Shown here piece after piece: positions 49,801 to 61,800 of a DNA stretch of 64,000 bases. The position numbers and the translations under genes are program-made. The first letter of the stretch is position 1. Every line of letters begins with the position of its first letter. The stretch is taken from the NCBI GenBank assembly GCA_003342895.1, contig PTFA01000042.1, positions 3,092,716 to 3,156,715 on the forward strand, written 5' to 3'. The notes under the pieces were generated by a model. The model was not told where the DNA came from and did no database searches. It saw only the letters and a program-made list of their open reading frames with translations. The DNA is from Casuarius casuarius (lineage: Eukaryota; Chordata; Aves; Casuariiformes; Casuariidae).

Positions 49801-52800
49801 GCAGTATGTCTATCCGCATCCAATAACTTCACAGGGATTATTTGTCTCTGCTGTTGTTAGAGGCTTGCAACCAGAGTATGGCCATGGGATGCATCCCACT
49901 TGGGTAGGCTTAGTCACATGTTCCCTGCCGTATTTTGGGAAGTCCTTAGGCTGGACTGTGGCACCATTTGTTGTACAGATATGTAAAAACCTGGATGAGC
50001 TTGTCAAACAGTATGAAAATGAAACTGTGAAGGCATCTCTGAAAACATCAGCAAGGTAAGAGTCTGCACTGTGGGGTTTGTTATGCTGAAACCTTTATTA
50101 TTTATTTATTTTTATTTCCCCTTATTACAGAGTAGTACACATTAACTTATTCTGTTTAGCGCCATGGCTCCCAGAGTTTGATCCTCAAACCCTGTTGCTT
50201 ACACAGGGGTCTATCTGTTGCCCCAGGCTGAGGTGGAGGGAGTGTTTTTGCAGTAAGACTCATTGCAGTTGGATGAGGGAGGAAAGGGTATCAGCAGCAA
50301 GAATGCTGTGATACTTCCTGGCCCCTTCTGCCTGCCATCCAGGTGAAAAGAAGTTCCTGGTTTTGAAAAGGCTTGGTGTTTTGGAGGACCTACTGGGGAG
50401 AGAGACCCTGGAGAAGAAAAATACAGTATTACTCTCCAGGACAGGCAGTAAGAAAAAGGAGTATGGAAAAAATACGTGGATGTCAAAGATTTCTGGCGGG
50501 GTGGAGAATAATATTTTAAAAGATCTAGACAAGGAAATGAGGTTATCCAAGCATAGTTTCTGAATCCTCTGTTTTGGTATTACTGTCTGGTCTTTCCAAT
50601 ATTCCTTTAACTGTTGAATAGAAATAGATCTCTATTGGAGATGATAACCTCTTGGCCTGTTAAGCTTTTTTTTTCTTATTCTCTAAAGCTTAACTTCTAA
50701 AAGAGAAAATGTTACACCTGATTACCCATTAACCCTTTTGGAAGGTCTGACAACCATTGGTCACTTCTGCCTTTTGGATCACCCTAATCAAACTAAAAAG
50801 GTAACTGCTTAATGCCCACCACTCGCTCAGCAGCTTTGCACAAGTTCATCAAAGTGTGCATGCATGTATTGCTCAGAGGTGGATATAACTAGTGAGGGAG
50901 AGTTTGTACAAGAAAGGTAGCCCTAGAGAAGCCTAATTGCATACCAAAAGAAGAGAACTAAATGAATGTATAAGAGAATGGGACTGAACTTCATTTTTTA
51001 CTTTAAGCAAGCAAGGTTAGTTTTAAGCATAAGAAGTTTAGGCTGATCTCAATCATGCAAATATTAACCTTGTGCAGCTTCTTTACAGTTGCTCTGTCAA
51101 TAACTGTCTTCTGTTTCCTTTTGAGTCAGGCAGATGTTGATAACATGCTTTCTCTACTTTTTTTTTTTTTTGGGGGGGTTCAAACATAAACATGGTGTGT
51201 TTCCTGAAAAATACGAGGAACTTGTTGCTCAAAGGTAGGCTGTTTTCCATTAGCCTTGGAGACCACAAGGGGGGGGGTGGTCCCAGTAGCATAACAAGGG
51301 GTATTATCCTAATACACAATTTCTCAGCAAAGTGATTCTCTCTATGCCAAAATAGTGATCAGAAAACTCTTATAGTAGCAGTATAATTCAGAAATAGAAC
51401 AGTTGAATTAATTATTTTTAAAGCTGTCATTACAAAAGATCCTCCTAATTACAGAAAAGGAACAATGATTCTGCAGTGCATTATATAAAGTATTTTAATA
51501 TTCATACTTTTGTTTTTCTAGTCATCAAGTGTAGCTGAACCCGCAAACCTGAGAAATGCGAGGAACACCATTTTGGAAGAATTGCCTCGTATCATTAACA
51601 CCATGTCTCTTCTTTGGAGCATTATAAAGAGGGAAGACTCTCAAAAAAGGCCAACTGACTTCTTTGGAACAACTAAAGGCTCTTCTTCAGTCTACTTTAA
51701 AGCAACCAAAGTAGGAGTTCTTTTAAACTGCTGTGTGTCTCGTCTTCCTTACCATCCCTTCCCTCACCCAGGCATTTTACATGGAGTTCATAGGAATAGT
51801 TTTGCCATCCTCAAAACAATATTATGGCATAAAGAGTTTTTGAAGAACTCTTAGAAGCTACAGAGTTGTGCAGTACCTGCCTACAAAAGCAGGTTTGCCT
51901 TGTTCCTTCTACCTGTCTGGACCCCTAGCTGACCTGTTTGGCTTCACTATTTCTGAGAGCTTCCGTTAACAGCTGCTGTAGAGGCAGCCTCTCCTGAGTT
52001 GTCTGCACCTTCAACAAGCAGTAAAGCACAACTGAGCAGAACTGTGGTCCCCACATATGAAAGTTCTGCTTTTTGTGGATGATATTGCTGTATAATACTG
52101 ACTTCTTGATTTTTCTTGGTAACTTTATTTCATGGAATTTAATCTCTTCATTTAAAGTCAGTGGAGAGAAAATCATGGTGTTAATGAACAACTGCAGTTG
52201 TTTACATTTAGATTAGTATGTATAATAGTAGTTCAGTTCTGTGTTTTTTCCTTTTCTAATGATTCCTAATAAAATCATAAAATTACTTTTCCATAAACAA
52301 GTTGTCTCAGAGCCATTAAGCATCTGAGTAATAGTCCGTGTCTGAAAACATCCAGTTTGGTCTTTTAATTTACAAATTTTAATTCTTACAAAAGGCATCA
52401 AAATGTATTGAAACACATAGTAAATTGTAAAAGGAAGGATGTTTCAATCATTTTATAAACATAGTTTCCTAAAGAAGAGTTAAGATTCTTAATTTCTCTT
52501 AGATCATTGAGACTCTATTCTAAGCTCCCGTCTTTTACATCCTTCAAATCCTTTTCCTTCTTTGAGATTTTTTTTAACTTTCTGTTCATTACTGAACAGT
52601 TTTCTTTACTCATTTAAGTAGTCTGCATATTATTCTATCTGAATGTTAAATAAATAAACACCTGATGGAATAAAAATACTAGATTCTTCCTTCTTTCCAT
52701 TAGATGTTGGTAAGTTGTAATAGTGAAAAATACTTGGAGGAGAAGAGAGAATATACCACAACAAGAAGTTAGTTTTGCTGTTTGCAGTTTGTTTTCCAAG

Positions 52801-55800
52801 GGGTATAAGGAAGGACACTAACTCATGAGCAAATTATCAAAAGTAGCATGACTACCAAGCATATAAAGAGATTCTTTTGCTGTAGTTGTCTTTTCTGAAT
52901 ATCTTTAGAAAAGGAAAAATAATTTTAAAAAATTATGACTCAGCTTTTGCCTTACAAGGTTTAGCAATGACAAATTGTTTTTTCCTCCCCTCTGTAGACA
53001 TTAAAAACTAAAATATTGGACTTCCTGAATCCACTGACAGCACAACTTGGAATCCAGTTGATGGCAGCAATTGCAGCAGTATGGAACAGCAAGAAACCTC
53101 ATAGGAATCAAAGTAAAATAAAGGTGACACTAAAGAAGAAATGCACACTTAACATTTGCTTTTAAATTGAAAAACTAAATTTATATAACCATTTCTAAAC
53201 TCTGGTCTTGTTCTTAACTTTAGATTCTTTAGTGGCTTGCCTTTGTCACTTGTAAAGTGTTCTTATTAATACATAATTCTACAAAGTATCAGGACTACAA
53301 ATAAACCAAAAGAAGTAATCAAATAAAAAGGACAGTGTGGCAGTTCAAATCCAACACTAATAGCCACTTTTTCTTTAATATTGGATTATAATCTTAGGAC
53401 TATGATTTGCCAATTTTACTGTAAAGATTTTGGATCAGCTCCACTTCCAGAGCAAGATTTAAGACATAGTATTCCCTGGAACCGAGCATAGTTTCTGAGT
53501 AGGACACTTTCTCTCGTGCTTTCACTTGGGCACGCTGAAATTGCTTTGATGAAGGTGTTGGAGAAGGTCCTGATATGGAAAATCGTTGCATGGTTGATTT
53601 AACTTGTCTAACTTAAGTTTTGCATAAGTGTTGATATCTGATTAGTCACACAAAAAGCTGTTTTTCAACTTCATGTTTTGCCTGGTACAGTAATGTATCT
53701 GACTGAGGGTATGGGTGGGTTTTTTTGTGTTTCTTTTTTTTGTTAGATTGTTCCTGCAGCTAGTGCATCTCAGCTTATTCTTGTGGACTTGATATATGCG
53801 CTTAACACATTGAAAACTGACACTATATTACAGCTAGTCAAAGAAGTCGTCAAGAAGCCATCACAAATCAAAGGCAAAGAGGTAACTGCCAAGATAACAA
53901 TTCAATTTTCTTAATATATTCTATTCTTGTTCTATTTCAATGTGTCTTTTAAATACTGTTAGAAGGAAAGGTATTTTTTTAAAAGTGTGCATCACTTCTG
54001 TTCCTCAATAAGTTATGTTTTCCAGACTGTAGGTTTCTGTGTTCAGATCCATTCAAAGTAAGTAGATTCTTCAGAATATTTTGCTAGAGAAGTTGCTGCT
54101 AATGAAAAGCTGTGGAGTCCTCCAGTACTGAAGATGATGACAAAGTTTCATAAAGCTACTGCGAATATAAAGCTCAGTGACGCCATTCTGTCTCCTTGCC
54201 CTTAGCTGAACTGTTAGAAATTTTTCCACATTGACTCTGCTATTTTCTGACTGGCTTTCAGAGAAGACAGTTTTGCTGCCATGCATGCCCTTGTAGGAGC
54301 TCCTTCAGCTCTGGAAAACTGTACTGGACATTCAGAAGTAATGTGACTGCTTCTGTACTAGGGTCCTCTGTTTAAAAGCTCTGAACTCCCTCATACTGCT
54401 GTATAGATGGTAGTATCATAGTTGGTCACCTGTTGCGAGTACAAATGGCATCTAAGAAAGCATCTAGCTTTCTCCATCTAACACAAGTACTCAACAACTT
54501 GGTCTTTTATTTGAGGGTGAATAATTGCATTTGTGCTTTTATCTTTCAGAAATCTTCTCTTGTTGATATTCCAGCGCTGCAGTTCAGTTATGCTTTCATT
54601 CAAAGGTAATTCAGTCATTATAGAAAAGGATTTTCTGTTTTACTCTAAATGTTAGGGTAACAGTTAGTATTACTGTTTTAGTTTTACTTTGATCTTCGTG
54701 GTGCTGTGGCACAGAACACCTTTATGTTGGAAGTGGTTATTGCCACTTCATTACTAAGTGACAGATACACACAAAATAACTGGGCTGTGTCATTATGTTC
54801 TATTGATCTATTGATAATGCCAGTCTGAAAGTCTTATTTCACACTAATAGCGAGCAGCATACTTCAAGCAGTTCATCTCATCAGCAAGACACTTGTATAG
54901 GTTCTTACAATATTTCTCTCCCCTTATCCGCTCTGTTGCCAGAGGAATGGATAGAGAATGCTAAATCTTACTTCCAGTCTTTTCAGAAAGATACAATAGA
55001 ATTGCTATGAATGCAGTCTGTGCTGGAAACGTAGGGAGTTGGATGGCTTAGGGGCAATAGTCCTTTGATCAAAACTTCTCTTCATGTAATTGGCTTTTCT
55101 CATATGGCAGCCTTGGAATACAGGAGGCTATACAATATATGGTATGCAATTTCCAGAGAGAGAAAAAGTAAGCTCGTGTGCAATGGAGGGGTTAGCTAAG
55201 CTTTATTCCTTTTATTCCTCTTGAAGACTCACCCCTTTTACAGTGCCAGTTGGCATATTGCACATGCTGCTAACATATACTGATGTATGCATAGTGCCTG
55301 TACTGCCAGATATTTGCCACACTTTTGGATCAGTTAGGAAGGGACAAGATTAAAAGACTAGCCTTGGTGGAAGCTTTTAGGGTCACAGAGTTATGTGTGT
55401 GGGTTGTGGGTCTTCTGGATTTTGTGTGTGTGTGTTTGGGGTGAGAAGGAGGTCCCTGAACCCTAGCTTCAGACTTGGTTGGTTTTTTGGTATCTTCTTC
55501 TTTTTTTTTTTTTTTTTTNTTCCCAGACTGCCTGTCTCAGCCTTGCAGGATAACTTCCAGTCCTTATTAGGACTTCTGAAGGAGTCTGCGCAGTTGAACT
55601 TGGCTCCTCCTGGACACTTTTTGCTTCTCAGGTACAACATAAGAGAGAATAAGGTTTATAGGTGCATTCATTAGACCTGTCCAGTTACTAACTTGGAGTG
55701 AATTATTTTCCCACAGTATTCTGAATGACTTTGTGACTAGAACACCTACTCTAGAAAACAAAAAAGACCAAAAAGACTTACAGGTACAGTGTATACATGT

Positions 55801-58800
55801 ATACCTCTTTCTTTCAGTTCATTAATCTGGTACTGTACATCTAAGTAAAAGTGGAGATGGCGTGATCCGTACTTTGTATCTGAATTCACCTGTGCTTTGA
55901 GAACATGTGAATGTGCATCCAAATGTTGTGGCTTAGGCCTGATAAATATGAGAGACTCAAATACAAGAGACTTGATGCACAAAATGTCTCTAACAAAATT
56001 TTGCCAAAAATATGTGAAATCAGTGGTAGCTATGGAGTGTTCAAAGCTGTTTTCTCTGGGTATTTTTATGATTTTTCTCAGTTTAAATCATAATGCAAAT
56101 GTGATGTTATGAGTACATGTATGTGTAAGTACTGAAACCTCAAAACTGTCTAGGGAAATTAGTAGCATAGTTATCCTTAAAGCTCATAGCTGAGCTTGGC
56201 CATGTAAATGACTATCAGCTCACCTTTTATGTAAAGAAGGGGTGGAGAATAGGATTCTCTTACTGATCATGCTTTCACCAGAACAGCTTAAGCACTACCC
56301 ACGTGTGCAGTATTGGCTCTGAGCCGACATAATGCTATGAGGTGAGACAGTGTTTTGGTTATGGTACTTTTGTATGCCAACAGAGAAAACAGATCTCCAC
56401 TTCTGCTTCAGAGACTGGTCAGTAAAATGACAATGACAATAAAAAGACTGTTTTGCCGTCTTACAGCCTCTTCACAATGACCTCTGCTTTTAGCTGGATA
56501 CTTGGGACTTCCTTTCCTTAAAGTGACCAGTTTTTTATTTCACTGAGTGCAATGTGTTGAAATATGAAGTACTGTATATAGTTTGATGCTATGACTTGCT
56601 TAACACTGGTAGAAAGGCTGAAATATGGTCAAATGGATTCCCAGAAAATAAAACTGAGCATTCTATCTGACTTAATGGTCTCCAAGTATAAAAGGAAGAA
56701 AAAGGGGAATAGCTGCATTTTCTGAAAACAGTGTTCAAAACAGTACAGGCATTGGTATGCCATTTCTGAAGGGCTGAACAAGTCAGATCATGTCTTGGAC
56801 AGGTGACAGCTAATATATATATACACTGTAATGGCACAGATGCTGAATAGATGCTATATTAGTGGTAATGGCTTGTGTGCAAAATCATGACTAAAATCTC
56901 CATAGTAATCTAACCTAATGTTTTTCCTGCTTTCTGTTTTCTTGTCCACTTTTATTTGAAGTGAGCAGTAGTTTGTTATCTTGAGAGCACAGATCAGAGA
57001 TGTATTTATGTTTCTAAGGTATGGATAAAAGTGCCTACTTTTGAACATCCTGCCAAGTTCCATGTAAAAGTGACTTTATTGGATTGACCAGGTGATGACA
57101 ACCTTCTTCTGATGCCAGATTGTCTGCTTATGTTATAGGAGGTTACCCAAAAAATCTTGGAGGCTGTAGGGACCATTGCTGGTTCTTCTCTGGAACAGAC
57201 TAGCTGGCTGAGCCGGAATTTAGAAGTGAAAGCTCAACCTCAGATTTCACCAGATGAGTTCAACATTGAGGATGTGAATGGTAACATGGTTTTGTCTGAT
57301 TTTCTGCTACTTTCTATGTGCAACTTTAAGTTCACTGAAAAGTATAAGGTGTTTATATATAAAAGTATATATAAAAATATAAGTATATAAAGTATAAGTA
57401 TAAAAGTATATATATAAGTATAAGGTGTGTAGTCTTTGTGAGAAGGAAGTAATCCAGACAAAAAGTAAAGTGGAAAATATGCATTCTCTTCCACTAACAG
57501 TGCCAGCCTAAGCAGGGTTAATAAATATCTGCAAATTGTGTATAATACAGAAGAAAACTTGCTGCAGATGCATGCAATACATGGGAAAGAACAGCATGGG
57601 GCGTGAGGTATGTCATCCTGGCAAGATCCCCAGAAGCACTTCATTGTAATATAGATATGCAAATAACAGTTCTATTTAGGAACAAAACTAGCAAACAGCA
57701 AAGTTTAAACATGTTTTGTCTGAAGTGTGAACTAAATGATTTTGCCTCTTATAGATACATCAGTGACACCATCTTCAATGGTTTCTGCCTCTGCTCCTTC
57801 AATATACAGTGTCCAAGCTCTTTCACTCCTTGCAGAAGTAAGTAGGAACCAGTTTTGTAGTTGCTGCTCTCATCTATGGGGTGGTTATTGATTGCTATTG
57901 TTGAGCAGGGAAATACATTAGATTTTCCCATTAGATTAAATGGGAGCTTAAATCTTTAGTGAGACGTCCTCTGATGATGAATATCTATTCTGAAATATAT
58001 CATGCTCTGCCCTTTTGTCAGAAATACCTATTGTAGGTTTAATGAGACATTCTTTTCATTTTTGAGGTTCTTGCTTCTCTCTTGGACATGGTTTACCGGA
58101 GCGATGAGAAGGAGAAAGCTGTGCCATTGATTTCACGTTTGCTTTATTATGTATTTCCTTATCTACGCAACCACAGGTGATTTTTCTCTCGTGATTTTTC
58201 TTAAGTCTGATTTTTGAGCACACTGTAAGACTTGGCTTTGCTATCTTTTCCTTCTGTTCATGAGTGTTTAACAGTTAAGGGGAACTGTTAGGGTTGGAGA
58301 CTGGAGATACAAAACCTCATGTAAATAATTTTCTAATTTAATCATTAACTGTATGAGACAGACAAGCATATTCTCCCTTTCCTATATCATGAAGATGACC
58401 TTTTGCTTTAGAAAAAAATTTCAGTAGTTTCTTTATCAAATGTAACTTTTCCCCAAGAAAGGGAAACTTCCTTTATGAGCCTTAGCCCTGTAATCTCTTG
58501 TGCCCAAAGGAAACTGCTGAATCACACTCCAGAAGAGCTTTTCTCTCCACTCACTGTCAAAGGTCTAGGGAACTAGACACAGTAGGCTAAAATAAACCTC
58601 TGGCATTACTCTTCTCCCTCTCCTTGCTGCCCACAAACGTACACCTCCCAACTGAAGGAGCACAGGTAATGAGAACTCCTTGCTGGTAAGAGTTTGTAAT
58701 AAATGTTTTGAAAAGCTACTCAGATGTGAAGTCACTGAGACCGTCAGCTGTTCTAAGCTGTATTCTCTGTGCCTTAGTTGTCTGGTGATCTTGCATCTTG

Positions 58801-61800
58801 AATGATGAGCCATTCTCCACAGTGGGATAATAGAAACCTTTCCTTTTGGGAATGTTCTCGCATATCCAGGAAGTTAATGCTAATAATGCCAGAACTCTTT
58901 TCAGCATAGACACCTAAGAGCAATCTCTCAACTCTGCCCTACTGAACATTTGCAGAACAACTGCCCTGAAAGAGAGTTGAGCTCCTAAATCATGATTTGT
59001 GTCTAGAGAATTGTCAGTGCTGCAGCTCCCAGTGAGAGGGCTGACTGCCCACTTTGAATCTGCATTCTGCTAAAGAGACAGAGCTGTTGGAGGTAGACTT
59101 ATAGGGTTATTGCCGTGTTTTGAAATGAGTCGTGTTTTTATGCTTTTAGAGTGGTTTTCCTGACTGTTCTGTCTCCTATAATGGATGACCAGAATTCAGG
59201 ATAATACTTGATGATTGTGTTTACATTAATGATCTGTCAGAGCAGTAATGTGATTTTGAAGTGAATCCCCTGAATTGTCTCCATTTATGAAAAGTTGATT
59301 CAGTTCTCCAAGCAGTTTTGTTGCTCAAACTAAAATCCTTTTGGAGAAAACTAAGACAGAAGCTCCTCTACAAACGTGACCCAACAGAGCTTACTAGTTC
59401 CTGACCATGCTGCCATGAGGATGTCTAGAGTGTACCTACCTCACATGGGCCAATAGAAGGCACTCAAACCTGGGGCATCCTGAAGCTGTTCTTGTGCTGT
59501 GGGCCAAATAAGCTTGCCCTCCACTGTAGGCTCTCAGTTCTTCCTTGCAATTGATAACTGTCTGCTTCTCCTTCCTCATCCTTCCACACTTCTGACATGT
59601 AAACCCTCCCAACTTCACCACCCCTGTTGCTTTTCCCCGCTGCTGAATACTATAGCTTTCATTGCCCTTCACTATCATTGCTTTTCAATTTTTGTCATTT
59701 TGACACCTGCCTTTTCTGCCTCTTGGGAAAGAAGGGCAACAAAGAAACAAAGCCACTGTGAAAGTAGCCAAGAGTTTGTTGGTAGTCTGGATGAAGACCA
59801 GGACAGCAATCAGAGATGAGCAGCACAGCAGATTTGTGCCTATTACAGAGAGCTAGAAGAAATCTTCAAATAGGAGCACAGAGGCAAACCTCCAGCCCGT
59901 TTCAGCTTAAATCTGAGGGTCACTGTGCAGTAGTATCTAGAGGAGTGCATGTTGTCCCTGGAGCCCACAGGAAGATCTGAGCAAGGGCACATCTAGGGAC
60001 ACTTTTTATCCATGGACCCCTTTCTATCCCAGAGCTGGCCTGAGCACAGCTGTCAGTTAAAACCCAGGTATGTGTACAGCTTCTCTACACTCATTTTCAT
60101 GGTAGCTTTGCTAGCAAATTAATTCTGTTATTTAATGAATGCCTTAATTTCATCAGAAATTGTGGCATTTTGTTCAAAGCAGCAGAGAACCACGTACCTC
60201 ACAGCTTTGACCACAAGGGCTGCTTTGTCTTTAAAAGTAGTTGCCCTGGGACCGTGATATGTGAGAGGAATCTTCCATGTATCGATTACGTGTGTCAGAA
60301 ACTGCACATCCTGTCTGTGTGGATGTCTTGGGCCAGTCATTGGGTCAACTGTGTGCACAACACATTGTCATAATAAAACTCCCTCCTGGGCTTCTGTAAT
60401 AAGAACCTACTGCCAGTCCCTTTCCCTCCCCAAATCAGGCAGTTATAGACTGATAGCCTGGTCATGGCAGCAATGCTCCAGTCCTGTCCCTGCCTTGCAG
60501 CCACAATGAAGAGTTGTTTATTCTGAACACAAAGCAGTTGGTAATTGGGGAGCTACTGAGGACTGAGAGTTCATAGTGAAGCTCATTTCCCCTTTACATA
60601 CAAATAAGCTCAAGTCTCCCAACTTCACCAGCTATTTGCAGTGAGCAGCAGTAATACCATCTTGCCCATGAGACACTGGTTTGACAGTGCACAAGGTGCA
60701 GCACTGCCCTCATTCCTGATTGTGGCAGACAGCTGGCTGCAGGCAGTCACTTGGGGCCACATGTCTCTCAGGACTGGAGGGGTCAAAGGGACACTGTCAC
60801 ATTTGCTGACATGCTGTTGCTGCTAACAGAGCATTGAACCCATGACATGCCCTAACCTTATCCAGCAGACTTCTGTGTTAGCAGGCATCCTGGGTATTGA
60901 CTGCAGGTGGAAAGGCAGCCCATAGTGTTGTGTGCACCCCCTTGAAGCACAGGCCTTCAATCTGGGCACAACCTCAGCACCCTTTCATGGCTGGTGTGTG
61001 GGCAGTCAGCAGAGTTCCTACCCACATGCACCAGTCAGGTTGGATGGGTGAGGTGCAGCAAGAGGCTCTGTCGACATGGAAGCTGTAAGGGCCTCTCCTC
61101 TCCTCTCCCACAAGTGTGCTAGTTGGGCCACATTAGCCAAATTTGTAAATTTTGTCTTCCTATGCGCTCCATTGGCCCACAAGAGAACATAATTAGTGTT
61201 GTCCTTCCTCTCCCCTGCTTTCCCATTCCATATAAGGTATGAGCCATGTTTTGCCCAGACACTGAAGCATTTTGCTGTTTGATCTATGTGCTGGTCAGTT
61301 CCTGTCTAGCTACGGGTGTTCCTCCTCTCTAGGTTTTTGGCCTTTCCTTAAAGCTCCCCTTTGTCTTTATGTTGGGCAATGGGGCTAGGCTGTGGGATGT
61401 GACAGCAAGGCACTGGGGAGGTCACAAGACCCATCATGAGATGGGAAGTTTGCAGTCCCTCTCAAAACCCTGCCTAGTTTTTCAGCTAGAAGCATAGGAG
61501 TAGGAGAGATGAGTGATATTGACAGCTGTACAGTATAGCACTTTTCTTATAGTGGCAGGAAGAAGGAGAGGAAAAAGTTTCCTTGCATGGAGGTTTCCTT
61601 TCCAGTCTCTAGGACCTTGACAGCTGGTCCTGCCTCATGTTTCCCTCCCCTTCGTTCTCCCAGCTGCTGCTTACAGATATCCTAGAAACCAAGTCCTCCT
61701 TTCTCTAGCACCTCTCTGCTGCGTGACAGCAAGCAACCCACCCCGTTCCTTGCCGGTCCTATTTTCCTGAGTTGCAGCTGCTGCTGTGGTAGCTGTTATT

